NCBI RefSeq assembly: GCF_015163075.1
Contig: NZ_JADDXU010000023.1
Location: 1-64,000, forward strand
Reading direction: 5' to 3'
Length of the DNA stretch: 64,000 nucleotides
Source of the DNA: Streptomyces justiciae
Lineage (GTDB): Bacteria > Actinomycetota > Actinomycetes > Streptomycetales > Streptomycetaceae
In this document: in pieces, positions 42,200 to 50,256 of the stretch
Layout: each line of letters starts with the position of its first letter
Position numbering within the stretch: position 1 is the first letter of the stretch
Position numbers and translations under genes: made by a program
Notes under the pieces: generated by a model
The model's input: the letters and a program-made list of their open reading frames with translations, nothing else
Told to the model about the DNA's origin: nothing
Databases searched by the model: none

Positions 42200-42826
42200 A
42201 TGAACTTGCTCATCCTCGGCGCGACCGGTCCCACCGGTCGCCAACTCGTCGACCTCGCCCTGCGATCTGGTGACTCGGTCACGGCCCTCGTACGCAACCC
42301 AGCGGCCCTCGGCGATCTGGCGGACCGGATCACCGTCGTCATGGGAGACGCCACCTCGCAACGCGATGTCGCGGCAGCCGCCCTGGGACAGGACGCCATC
42401 ATCTCCGCACTGGGCCAGGGCAAATCACTGAACCCTGACGGCCTCTTCGACCGCGCGTCCGCAGCTGTCGTCGGCGCGGCCAAGGAGCAGGGGGTCTCCC
42501 GCCTGGTGTGGATGTCGTCCTTCGGCGTGGGGGAGACTTTCGACTGGGCGACCCCTGTGCAGAAGACCATGTACCGCACACTGCTGCGCCGGGTCTACGC
42601 GAACAAGAAGATCGCCGACGACCGCATCCGAGCCAGCGGCCTGGACTGGACGCTGGTCTTCCCGACCGGGCTGAACAACCGCCCCGCCAAGGGCACTTAC
42701 CGCGTCGACGACCGGATCAAGATGAAGGGCGCCCGGATGATCAGCCGTGCCGACGTCGCTGCCTTCATGTACCAGGCGGTGCACGGCAGTGAGTGGATCC
42801 GGCGTGACGCGGTGATCACCGACTGA
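42200..42826 (+). CDS. NAD(P)H-binding (SDR5-like) protein, copy 1
   Basis: A 208-residue atypical short-chain dehydrogenase of the NmrA/BVR-B-like type: MNLLILGATGPTGRQLVDLA with the glycine-rich cofactor motif GATGPTG, GDATSQRDV, and RLVWMSSFGVG. It is a paralogue of the gene at 45243, also 208 residues. ATG 42200 follows GGAGG; the frame upstream crosses the operator. Expected to reduce a small substrate or sense redox state; no substrate can be assigned. It is downstream of TetR 2 under the R3 operator. Confidence 0.85.
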   Translation: MNLLILGATGPTGRQLVDLALRSGDSVTALVRNPAALGDLADRITVVMGDATSQRDVAAAALGQDAIISALGQGKSLNPDGLFDRASAAVVGAAKEQGVSRLVWMSSFGVGETFDWATPVQKTMYRTLLRRVYANKKIADDRIRASGLDWTLVFPTGLNNRPAKGTYRVDDRIKMKGARMISRADVAAFMYQAVHGSEWIRRDAVITD

Positions 42827-42848
42827 CGGCGGTCGAGGGCTCCCGGAC

Positions 42849-44276
42849 CTACTCGACGGTGGCAGGAGCGATGTTCTTGTTGTGGCGAAGCAGGTTCCGC
42901 GGATCCCATACGGCCTTGATCTCGGCGAGTCGCCGGTACTTGGCCTCACTGCCGAACACCCCCCGTCGCCAGGCCTCGCCCATGTCCTGGGTGAGGTTGG
43001 TGTAGGCGTTGGGAAGCGTGTACGGGCGCAGCGCTGACACAGTCGCGTCGGCCCACTTGTCGAACTGCGCGTCGTGGTCCCGCTCCGTCCACACCGGGGC
43101 GCACTCCCACAGCCAGGAGGCCCCGGTACGAGAGAAGGCGGTGGCGTCCTCGCCGACGTCCTCGGAGATCGCGCCGCCCAGCGACCAGACGTTGATCGTG
43201 CTCATCGTGCCCGGTGTGTCCGGCACGTCGGCCAGCCGCTCGAGCAGTGCGTCGACCACAGGTTGGTCGAGTGTGGCGAGGTAGCCGCCCCGGATCGTCG
43301 TGCGCCGGCCGTACGGGACGATTGCGTCCAGCATGCTGTTCGTTGCGAGCCAGGTGGTGGGCCCCACGGTGTTGAGGACGGGCGTGCCGAGCATGGAAAG
43401 CCGCTCGATGACTTCCTCCGCGTTCTGGAGCGGCCCGGTGTAACAGGGGATGAGGATCAGGACCGGTTTGCCGTGCGTCGCCTCGGTCAGCTCCGGCAAC
43501 GGGGGCGCGACGGTGAGCGTGGTCCCGAGGCCGAGTTCGCGGGGTGCGTCGGCCATCAAGGCGTGCAGCTTCGACAGTACGGCGGCGGCCTGTTCGCCGG
43601 GGAAGACGATCTGGCCGGAGACGACGCCGGGGCCCAGGGGGTGCGCGCGGTACTCGAAGGCGGTGACGACGCCGAAGTTGCCGCCGCCTCCGCGCAGGGC
43701 CCAGAACAGGTCCGGGTTCTCCTTCTCGTCCGCGCGGACCTTCCGGCCGTCGACGGTGATCATCTCGCAGGCCAGCAGGCTGTCGACGGTGGCCCCGAAG
43801 CGGCGCATCAGGTGGCCGATACCGCCGCCGAGGGTGAGTCCCGCGATGCCGGTCGTGGTGACCGTGCCGGACGGCACCACCAGGCCGTGTTCCTGGGTGG
43901 CTGCGTCGAGTTCGCCGAGTACGACACCGGCCTGGGCCCGCACGGTACGGGTTTGCGGATCAACGCTGGTCTCCCGCATGCCGGACAGGTCCAGGACGAG
44001 TGCGCCGCCCGGCATGGCGTGGCCGTCGGCGCCGTGGCCGCCGCCGCGCACCGCGACAGGAAGGTCGCGCGCTGAGGCGTACCGCAGGGCTGCGGCGACG
44101 TCGTCCTTGTCGGTGCAGCGGGCGATCAGCGCGGGGGTCGTGTCGGCGGTACGGCCGTTGAAGACGACCCTGGCATCCTCGAAACCGTCGTCCCTGCTGC
44201 GCAGGACAGAGCCTCGGAAGCCGTCCGCGAAGTCGTCGTAGGCAGGCAATGTGGGGATGGAGCTGGTCGGGCTCAC
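42849..44276 (-). CDS. FAD-binding oxidoreductase, BBE type
   Basis: A 475-residue flavoprotein of the berberine-bridge/6-hydroxy-D-nicotine oxidase group. The FAD loop VAVRGGGHGADGHAM carries the histidine often covalently bound to FAD; VPSGTVTTTGIAGLTLGGGIG is the second flavin motif; the BBE-type C-terminus NAYTNLTQD and YRRLAEIKAVWDPRNLLRHN is present. The cysteine of bicovalent members is not obvious. It is the last of three minus-strand genes (45243, 44304, 42849) that could be an operon from R4. Substrate unknown. Confidence 0.88.
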   Translation of the reverse strand: MSPTSSIPTLPAYDDFADGFRGSVLRSRDDGFEDARVVFNGRTADTTPALIARCTDKDDVAAALRYASARDLPVAVRGGGHGADGHAMPGGALVLDLSGMRETSVDPQTRTVRAQAGVVLGELDAATQEHGLVVPSGTVTTTGIAGLTLGGGIGHLMRRFGATVDSLLACEMITVDGRKVRADEKENPDLFWALRGGGGNFGVVTAFEYRAHPLGPGVVSGQIVFPGEQAAAVLSKLHALMADAPRELGLGTTLTVAPPLPELTEATHGKPVLILIPCYTGPLQNAEEVIERLSMLGTPVLNTVGPTTWLATNSMLDAIVPYGRRTTIRGGYLATLDQPVVDALLERLADVPDTPGTMSTINVWSLGGAISEDVGEDATAFSRTGASWLWECAPVWTERDHDAQFDKWADATVSALRPYTLPNAYTNLTQDMGEAWRRGVFGSEAKYRRLAEIKAVWDPRNLLRHNKNIAPATVE

Positions 44277-44303
44277 GTGTGCCTTTCTGAAGTGGTTCCC
44301 GCG

Positions 44304-45167
44304 TCACTCGAGGTCGGAGAGGTCCTCCGGCGTGAGGGCGATCGACCCGGCGGCTATGTTCTCCGCCAGGTGGACGGGAGACCCCGTGCCGGGGATGGCG
44401 AGGGTGACGGGGGAGGAGGCGAGCAGCCAGGCCAAGGCGATCTGGCGGACCGTGGCGCCATGGCGCTCGGCGACCCGTGCCAGACGGTCGGCGTCGACGT
44501 CGCTCGTGCCACCGCCGAGCGGGAAGAACGGCACGAAGGCGATGTTCGCCTCTTCGCAGGCCGCCAGGAGCTCGGCGTCGTCGCGCTTGCCGGCGTGGAA
44601 GTGGTTCTGCACGGCGGCGACCGGCGCGATCGCGCGGGCCTCGGCGAGGTGCTCCGTGTCGACGTTGCTGAGGCCGAGATGGCGGATAAGGCCCTCCTCG
44701 CGCATCGCGGCGAGTGTCTCGAAGCGTGCGGCGAGGGACTCGCCGTGGGGCGGTTCCATCGTGCCGATGCGCAGGTAGACGAGGTCGAGGCGGTCGACGC
44801 CGAGGGTCTTGAGGTTCGCCTCGATCATCGGGCGCAGGGCGGCGGGGTCGGTGGTCTGGTGCAGTCCGCCCTCGGGGGTGTCCGACGGGCCGACCTTGGT
44901 GGCCAGGACCAGATCGGCCGGGTAGGGCTGCAGCGCCTCGTGGATCAGGGCGTTGGCACTGACGGTGCCGTCGTCACTGCGGTAGAAGGAGGCGGTGTCG
45001 ATGTGGTTGACGCCGAGCTCGACGGCGCGGCGCAGGACCGCGCGGCCGGCTTCGGGGTCGCGGGCCGGACCGGTGAAGCCGTTGGTGGACAGTCGCATGG
45101 CTCCGAAGCCGATGCGGTTGATCGGCAGGTCACCGCCGAGCAGGAAGGTGGGGGAAACAGGGTTCAT
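44304..45167 (-). CDS. aldo/keto reductase
   Basis: A 287-residue NADPH-dependent oxidoreductase of the aldo/keto reductase family. Catalytic set: Asp in NHIDTASFYRSDD with Tyr in the same block, Lys in LVLATKVGPS, and His in AVQNHFHAGKR near the cofactor. C-terminal region AIPGTGSPVHLAENIAA is typical. ATG 45167 begins MNPVSPTFLLGG. It lies between the NAD(P)H-binding gene and the BBE oxidase on the same strand with gaps of 75 and 27 bases, so is probably in their operon. It may reduce aldehydes or ketones arising in the same pathway. Confidence 0.88.
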   Translation of the reverse strand: MNPVSPTFLLGGDLPINRIGFGAMRLSTNGFTGPARDPEAGRAVLRRAVELGVNHIDTASFYRSDDGTVSANALIHEALQPYPADLVLATKVGPSDTPEGGLHQTTDPAALRPMIEANLKTLGVDRLDLVYLRIGTMEPPHGESLAARFETLAAMREEGLIRHLGLSNVDTEHLAEARAIAPVAAVQNHFHAGKRDDAELLAACEEANIAFVPFFPLGGGTSDVDADRLARVAERHGATVRQIALAWLLASSPVTLAIPGTGSPVHLAENIAAGSIALTPEDLSDLE

Positions 45168-45242
45168 CGTCGGTCCGTTCGGAACGCCGCCACGGAATGT
45201 GGCGGCGGAAGTCGTGCGTGCGTGGTGATGCTTGACCCGTCG

Positions 45243-45869
45243 TCAGTCGGTGATGACGGCGTCGCGGTGGATCCACTCGGGGCTGTGGGCCGCCTGGTAC
45301 ATGAAGTCGGCGACGTCCGCGCGGCTGATCGTCGGGTTGCCCTTCATGGGGAGACGGTCGCCGACGAGGTAGGTGCCCTTGGCGGGGTTCTTGGTCAGCA
45401 TGGTCGGGTAGACCAGTGTCCAGTCCAGGCCGCTGGAGCGGATCTCCTTCTCGGAGAGCTCCTTGTTGGCGTAGATGTTCCGCAGGAACGTGCTGTACAT
45501 GACCTTCTGCATGGGGCTCGCCGACCGGTAGGTGTCACCTACGCCGAACGAGGACAGCCACACCAGGCGGGAAATGCCCATTTCCCTGGCCGCGCCTGTC
45601 ACGGCCGTCGCGGCACGCGTGAACAGGTCGTCGGCGCGCACGGACGTGCTCCGGCCGAGAGCCGAGACGACGACATCCTGCCCGGCCATGGCCTTGGCGA
45701 CATCGCGCTGCGAGGTGGCGTCTCCGGCGACGACGGTGACCTGGCCCGCCAGGTCCTCCAACGCCTCCGGCCTGCGCGCGAGGACGGTGACGGTGTCGCC
45801 ACCCGCGAGGGCCAGATCGACGACGTGGCGGCCAGTGGGCCCGGTCGCTCCGAGGATGAGCAGATTCAT
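45243..45869 (-). CDS. NAD(P)H-binding (SDR5-like) protein, copy 2
   Basis: A 208-residue paralogue of the gene at 42200: MNLLILGATGPTGRHVVDLALAG, GDATSQRDVAKAM, RLVWLSSFGVGDT and the same DAVITD end. It is read in the opposite direction and has its own operator pair (R4) 37 bases upstream of ATG 45869. Two copies of the same enzyme type under the same repressor sites suggest gene duplication within the regulon. It is followed on the same strand by an aldo/keto reductase and an FAD oxidase. Confidence 0.85.
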   Translation of the reverse strand: MNLLILGATGPTGRHVVDLALAGGDTVTVLARRPEALEDLAGQVTVVAGDATSQRDVAKAMAGQDVVVSALGRSTSVRADDLFTRAATAVTGAAREMGISRLVWLSSFGVGDTYRSASPMQKVMYSTFLRNIYANKELSEKEIRSSGLDWTLVYPTMLTKNPAKGTYLVGDRLPMKGNPTISRADVADFMYQAAHSPEWIHRDAVITD

Positions 45870-45905
45870 GGCGTGGAACCTTTCGTGAGGTGTGTGCGGA
45901 GCCTA

Positions 45906-45956
45906 AGCGGACAACTGTCCGTTGCGCCTTCTAAACGTACCGGACAGCTATCCGGT
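45906..45956. promoter_or_regulatory. paired TetR operator, region R4
   Basis: AGCGGACAACTGTCCGTT (45906-45923) and ACCGGACAGCTATCCGGT (45939-45956), 33 bases start to start, in front of the minus-strand operon beginning at 45869. Confidence 0.75.
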
Positions 45957-46110
45957 TAGCAACCGCACGCTGCGTCGAGGCGGCTGTCGCGGGGTGTGCT
46001 CCAGGGGTTCAGTGGTGGGGCGCGCGTCCGCTCTGCTGTCACTCCAACGGTCCAGCGCGAAGCGCTGTGCATGGCTTCATGGCGAACGATGAGGTTCGGA
46101 CCGCTTGCCA

Positions 46111-46158
46111 ACCGGACACCTGTCCGCTACGTTGCTCCCTAGCGGACAATAGTCCGCT
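46111..46158. promoter_or_regulatory. paired TetR operator, region R5
   Basis: ACCGGACACCTGTCCGCT (46111-46128) and AGCGGACAATAGTCCGCT (46141-46158), 30 bases start to start, about 195 bases upstream of the amidohydrolase start. Confidence 0.78.
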
Positions 46159-46352
46159 TAGGTTGGCCGCATCAGCGGCCTCGGCCCCGGCGAGCACCTT
46201 GTGAGGCCGTCCCGGCCACCACGGCGGACACTCCGGCCCGGTGTGGCGGGTGATCGCTCGCCGACGCCGGCACCCCCCGTCCATCGAGTCGAGGCGCGCG
46301 GCTCACCGCTGCCTTTCAGCCCCGTTCTCGAGTCGAAGAGATTGGCAACACC

Positions 46353-47627
46353 ATGACCGACCCCCGCATCGTGCTCCGCAACGGCCACGTCATCGACACG
46401 GAGCCCGAACCGGTCGTCCACTCCCACACGGACGTCCTGATCGAGAACGGCCGGATCACCGCCGTAGGCCCTGACCTGCCCGCGGAAGGCGCCACCGTCA
46501 TCGACGCCACCGACCGGATCGTTCTCCCCGGGTTCGTCGACACCCACCGGCACGTGTGGCAGTCGGCGCTCCGCAGCGCGGCCGTGGACATGGACCTCAT
46601 GGGTTACCTCGGTGTCATGGGGCAGCTCGGTGCGCGACTGGGGCCGCAGGACATCCACGCCGCGACCCTGGTCGGCGCGCTGGAGAGCCTCGACTCCGGC
46701 ATCACCACCCTGATGGACTTCTCGCACGCGCTGCACACCCCCGAGCATGCCGACGCGGCTGTCGACAGCTTGCGGGCGGCAGGGCTGCGCGCCGTCTTCG
46801 GCTATGGCTTCCCTCTCACCGGAGCCGGGAACTACGCCGATGCCCGCCGGATCCGTGCAGAGCGGCTGGGTGACGACGACGCGCTCGTCACCATGGCGCT
46901 CGCCCCGCTCGGGCCGTCGTACACGCCGGCCGAGGTGGTGGCCGAGGACTGGCGTCTGGCGGCCGAGCTGGGTCTGCCGGTCACGTTCCACGTCAGCGCC
47001 GGTCCCGTCGCCACGCAACCGGTCTCCGTTCTGCGCGAGCAGGGTCTGCTGGACGTCAAGGCCCTCTACGTGCACGGCAACTCGCTCGACGACGACGAGC
47101 TGAAGCTGATTGCCGACTCCGGTGGTACCGCCTCGGTCACGCCGAGCACGGAGGCGATGCTGAGCATCGGCCGGCCTGTCACGGGCCGCTACCGCCGCGC
47201 CGGCGTCACCACCGGGCTCGGCGCCGACGCTGTGACCTCCGCGCCCGGCGACATGTTCTCCGTCATGCGGGCCGCGCTGATCGCCAGCCAGCTCGCCGAC
47301 GACGCCGACCAGCGGCTGAGCGTCAAGGACGTGCTGCGGATGGCCACACTGGACGGTGCCACCGCGCTCGGGCTGGCCGACCGGATCGGCTCGCTGCGTC
47401 CCGGCAAGCAGGCCGACGTCATCCTGCTCCGACTGGACGACCTCAGCCTCCTCACCGCCGACCGTGATCCGATCGCGGCCGTGGTCACCGCCGCCCACCC
47501 CCAGAACGTGGACACGGTCCTCGTCGCCGGACAGGTGGTGAAGTCCGAGGGTCGGCTGGTCAACGGTGACCTCCCCCGGGCGGCCCGGGCCCTGCGGGCC
47601 GCGGCGGCCGTCGTCAACGGCAGCTGA
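46353..47627 (+). CDS. amidohydrolase (cytosine deaminase/chlorohydrolase type)
   Basis: A 424-residue metal-dependent hydrolase of the ATZ/TRZ-like amidohydrolase group. Zinc ligands in FVDTHRHVWQ, a further His in VTFHVSAG and VHGNSLDDDEL, and the aspartate in GLGADAVTS are visible; the C-terminal PGKQADVILLRLDD closes the barrel. Family members deaminate or dehalogenate heterocycles (guanine, cytosine, triazines); the substrate here is unknown. ATG 46353 is upstream-preceded by the R5 palindromes. A hairpin follows the stop. Confidence 0.85.
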   Translation: MTDPRIVLRNGHVIDTEPEPVVHSHTDVLIENGRITAVGPDLPAEGATVIDATDRIVLPGFVDTHRHVWQSALRSAAVDMDLMGYLGVMGQLGARLGPQDIHAATLVGALESLDSGITTLMDFSHALHTPEHADAAVDSLRAAGLRAVFGYGFPLTGAGNYADARRIRAERLGDDDALVTMALAPLGPSYTPAEVVAEDWRLAAELGLPVTFHVSAGPVATQPVSVLREQGLLDVKALYVHGNSLDDDELKLIADSGGTASVTPSTEAMLSIGRPVTGRYRRAGVTTGLGADAVTSAPGDMFSVMRAALIASQLADDADQRLSVKDVLRMATLDGATALGLADRIGSLRPGKQADVILLRLDDLSLLTADRDPIAAVVTAAHPQNVDTVLVAGQVVKSEGRLVNGDLPRAARALRAAAAVVNGS

Positions 47628-47654
47628 CCGCGGCCCGTCCAAGAACGACCCGAC

Positions 47655-47679
47655 GACCGGTCGGCGATGCCGACCGGTC
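47655..47679 (+). terminator. terminator after the amidohydrolase
   Basis: Perfect 11-bp arms GACCGGTCGGC (47655-47665) and GCCGACCGGTC (47669-47679) with a 3-base loop, 27 bases past the stop. Confidence 0.75.
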
Positions 47680-47811
47680 CAGCCGGGCCAACTGGCCCTC
47701 CGCTCCAAGACAGCTGTCATACCCGACCTGGTGCGCGCGGGTATCGCGCTGCTCGCTCGACAGGCAGTGGAGGGTCATTTTCTGATTCATCTCAATCCGA
47801 GGAGTTGCATC

Positions 47812-48558
47812 ATGGCTGGAAAGTTGGCAGGCAGGATCGCCGTGGTGACCGGCGGCGCCAGTGGAATCGGTCAGGCGATCGCGAAGAAGCTGGCGTCCGA
47901 AGGCGCCGACATCGCGGTCGCCGACATCAACCCGGCGGACGAGACCAGGGAACTCGTCGAAGCAACGGGGCAGAAGTTCTTCAGCGCGCAGGTCGACATC
48001 ACCGACGAAGCGCAGATGAACGCCTTCGCCGGGCGGGTGCGGGACGCTCTGGGCTCGGTCGACATCGTCTCGAACAACGCGGCCCTCGTGGAACTGGTCG
48101 ACTTCGACAACGCGACCTTCGACAGCTGGCTCAAGATCATGACGGTGAACGCCGGAGGCATTTTCCTGACGTGCAAGGCGTTCCTCGACCAGCTCAAGGA
48201 ATCCAGCGCCGGCCGGGTGATCAATATGACGACCACGGCCTACTGGGAGAACACTCCGCGCTTTATCTCGTACCTCTCCTCCAAGGGCGCCATCAACGGG
48301 CTCACCTACTCGATGGCGGCGGACCTCGCGCAGTACAACATCACGGTCAACGCGGTGGCTCCCAGTGTGGTCCGGACCCCCTTCACGCTCTCCAGGCTTC
48401 CTGAGCAGGTGTTCGAGCATCACATGCAGTTGCAAGCCCTGAAGCGGCAGGAGACGCCCGAGGACGTGGCCAACACGGTGGCGTTCCTCGCCTCCGACGA
48501 GGCGGCGTTCATCACGAGCCAGATCATCGCCGTAGACGGGGGACTCACCCGTCGCTGA
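47812..48558 (+). CDS. short-chain dehydrogenase/reductase
   Basis: A 248-residue classical SDR: cofactor motif TGGASGIGQAIAKKL, Asp in AVADINPADE favouring NAD, NNAAL, and the catalytic Tyr-x-x-x-Lys in ISYLSSKGAING; the catalytic Ser position reads NMTTTAYW, so Ser is replaced by Thr. C-terminal DGGLTRR is the usual end. ATG 47812 follows GAGGAG. It is after the amidohydrolase and its terminator, so may have its own promoter in 47680-47811. Substrate unknown. Confidence 0.88.
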   Translation: MAGKLAGRIAVVTGGASGIGQAIAKKLASEGADIAVADINPADETRELVEATGQKFFSAQVDITDEAQMNAFAGRVRDALGSVDIVSNNAALVELVDFDNATFDSWLKIMTVNAGGIFLTCKAFLDQLKESSAGRVINMTTTAYWENTPRFISYLSSKGAINGLTYSMAADLAQYNITVNAVAPSVVRTPFTLSRLPEQVFEHHMQLQALKRQETPEDVANTVAFLASDEAAFITSQIIAVDGGLTRR

Positions 48559-48580
48559 CATTCGTACGGCAAGTACCAGT

Positions 48581-48617
48581 CGACGCCGCGTCCCGCACTG
48601 TGCGGGACGCGGCGTCG
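48581..48617. terminator. bidirectional terminator
   Basis: Perfect 17-bp arms CGACGCCGCGTCCCGCA (48581-48597) and TGCGGGACGCGGCGTCG (48601-48617) with a 3-base loop between convergent genes. Confidence 0.9.
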
Positions 48618-48641
48618 CTGTCGATGCGGTGTCTGTGCCTG

Positions 48642-49400
48642 TCAGAGGGTGCGGCCGAACAGGTCGAGCAGGCCCGCCCAGTGACGCTCGTCCGCCGCCC
48701 TGTCGTAGAGGGGCAGGAGGTCGGGCGCGGAGAAGCCGTGCTGGGCATCGGCGTACATCTCGCTGCGGTGGCGGACGCCGGCGGCGGAGAGGATCGCGTT
48801 GAAGCGCTCGACCTCCTCGGGTGGGTTGATCGTGTCTTTGTCGCCGTTGGCGAAGAAGACCTCGCCCTTGATGTGCTCGGCAGCCAGGTGGGGGCTGTCC
48901 GGCGCGTCGGTGATCAGGTGGGAGCCGTGGATGATGGCCGCGGCGGCGACCCGGTCCGGGTAGGAGCCTGCCGTGCGCAGGGACAGCATGCCCCCATTGC
49001 AGTACCCCGTGATGCCCACTGGGCCGTCGGTGGTGAACTCGCTGGCCTGGAGGCAGTCGAGCCAGATCTGGGCGTCGCGCATCGCATCGCTCGGGGTCAG
49101 CGCCTGTGCCACCGGCACGGCCTTGCCGACGACGTCCCAGAGGATGTCTTCGGTGACGGCCTCGGGCATCTCCACGACAGGTGCCGGGCTGCTGCGGTGG
49201 AAGACGTTGGGTACCAGGACCGTGTAGCCGGCCGCCGCCAGGCGGTCCGCCATCCCCTTCATGCTCGGGCGCACGCCCATGATGTCCGTGTAGAAGAGGA
49301 CGGCCGGGTGCGGGGCGTCGTCGTCGGGGCGCGCGAGGTACGCGTCGGCGACTCCGCCCTGGGTGGGCAGATTCAGGGTCGTCGCGTGGACTCCAGTCAT
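48642..49400 (-). CDS. dienelactone hydrolase family protein
   Basis: A 252-residue alpha/beta-hydrolase of the dienelactone hydrolase type. The nucleophile elbow GYCNGG supplies cysteine, as in true dienelactone hydrolases; ANGDKDTIN gives the acid region and AQHGFSAPD the histidine. Cytoplasmic. ATG 49400 is better placed than ATG 49412 because GGAG lies 7 bases before it. The R6 palindromes lie about 90 bases upstream. It may open a lactone in an aromatic or heterocyclic pathway, which is inference. Confidence 0.86.
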   Translation of the reverse strand: MTGVHATTLNLPTQGGVADAYLARPDDDAPHPAVLFYTDIMGVRPSMKGMADRLAAAGYTVLVPNVFHRSSPAPVVEMPEAVTEDILWDVVGKAVPVAQALTPSDAMRDAQIWLDCLQASEFTTDGPVGITGYCNGGMLSLRTAGSYPDRVAAAAIIHGSHLITDAPDSPHLAAEHIKGEVFFANGDKDTINPPEEVERFNAILSAAGVRHRSEMYADAQHGFSAPDLLPLYDRAADERHWAGLLDLFGRTL

Positions 49401-49487
49401 GGGGATCTCCATTCAGAGGGAGTGGAGCCTGGCCGTGGCGCCGTCACCTCTGAACGGTGAACAACTGGGATGCGGCAATACAGGCTA

Positions 49488-49536
49488 AGCGGACAGCTGT
49501 CCACTAGTATTCGACCGTAGTGGACAGCAGTCCGCT
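49488..49536. promoter_or_regulatory. paired TetR operator, region R6
   Basis: AGCGGACAGCTGTCCACT (49488-49505) and AGTGGACAGCAGTCCGCT (49519-49536), 31 bases start to start, between the dienelactone hydrolase start and the end of MarR 1. Confidence 0.78.
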
Positions 49537-49549
49537 TGGCAAGGTGGCG

Positions 49550-50062
49550 TCAGCCCTGGTCGCGGGAGGGCATGTCGATGCCGCGTGCGCGCAGGGAGTC
49601 GCCCACCTTTGTCAGCAGTCTGAGTAGTTCACCTCGCTCTTCGGGGGTGAAGTCGTCGAAGAGAGCCGCGGCGGCCGCCTGTGAGGGGGCGAGTTCCTGC
49701 TCGACCACGTCTTTTCCGGCCGGGGTCAGTTCGACCAACTTGATCCGGCGGTCGTCGGGGTGGGCGACCCGGCGGACGAGCCCTTCCTTCTCCAGCCCGT
49801 CGACCAGGACGGTCATGTTTCTGGGGGACAAGCCCAGGGGTTCGCCGAGTTCGCTCATGCCGGCCGGTTCGCTCTTGAGGGTCAGGCCGAGGAGCAGGGT
49901 GGCGCGGGGCACCGTCATCGTGCCGGTGGCCGCGGGCATGTTCATCTGCATCCACTGCCGCAGGCCCTTGCGTAGGCCCGCGAATCCGGCGAGCAGTTGG
50001 TGGCCGGTCGCGGACGAGCCGGATCTGCCGGGCGTTCCTGACTCATGAGTAGATCTTGACAA
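49550..50062 (-). CDS. MarR-family regulator 1
   Basis: A 170-residue winged-helix regulator: GMSELGEPLGLSPRNMTVLVDGLEKEGLVRRV is the recognition region and RRIKLVELTPAGKDVV the wing. It is a paralogue of the gene at 59027, same length and nearly the same sequence. TTG 50062 is chosen since GGTAAGGA lies before it and it matches the paralogue start; the nearby ATG in CTCATGAG is out of frame. It is divergent from the flavocytochrome gene, over a promoter region that is itself duplicated at the other MarR. Confidence 0.9.
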   Translation of the reverse strand: MSRSTHESGTPGRSGSSATGHQLLAGFAGLRKGLRQWMQMNMPAATGTMTVPRATLLLGLTLKSEPAGMSELGEPLGLSPRNMTVLVDGLEKEGLVRRVAHPDDRRIKLVELTPAGKDVVEQELAPSQAAAAALFDDFTPEERGELLRLLTKVGDSLRARGIDMPSRDQG

Positions 50063-50170
50063 CTGTTTCCTTACCAATTGATACTATCTCCGAGGTTACG
50101 TTCACAATGATCTCAAGGGTGGCGCCGTGCCGGCAACCGGCAGTGAGCCGTCACCGTCGGGTCGCGATCG
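50045..50170. promoter_or_regulatory. duplicated MarR-divergent promoter cassette, copy 1
   Basis: Contains TTGACA (50056-50061) and GATACT (50080-50085) with 18-base spacing, fitting a promoter for the flavocytochrome gene, and a conserved run through GGTTACGTTCACAATG and CCGGCAACCGGCAGTGAG. The same block, inverted, recurs at 58922-59030. The MarR proteins probably bind inside it. Confidence 0.6.
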
Positions 50171-50256
50171 ATGCCGCGGCCGGCAGAGCCCCACTCATCC
50201 GCCTCGGAAGTTGCGCCTGCGCGTTCCGGCGTCGACGCGCCCGAAAGGAAAAGATC

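Larger units (their letters stand above)
45870..46352. other. divergent intergenic region holding R4 and R5
   Basis: A 483-base region between two divergent genes. It contains the paired operators R4 (45906-45956) and R5 (46111-46158). Between and beyond them, including 46159-46352, I see no supported gene. Confidence 0.7.
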
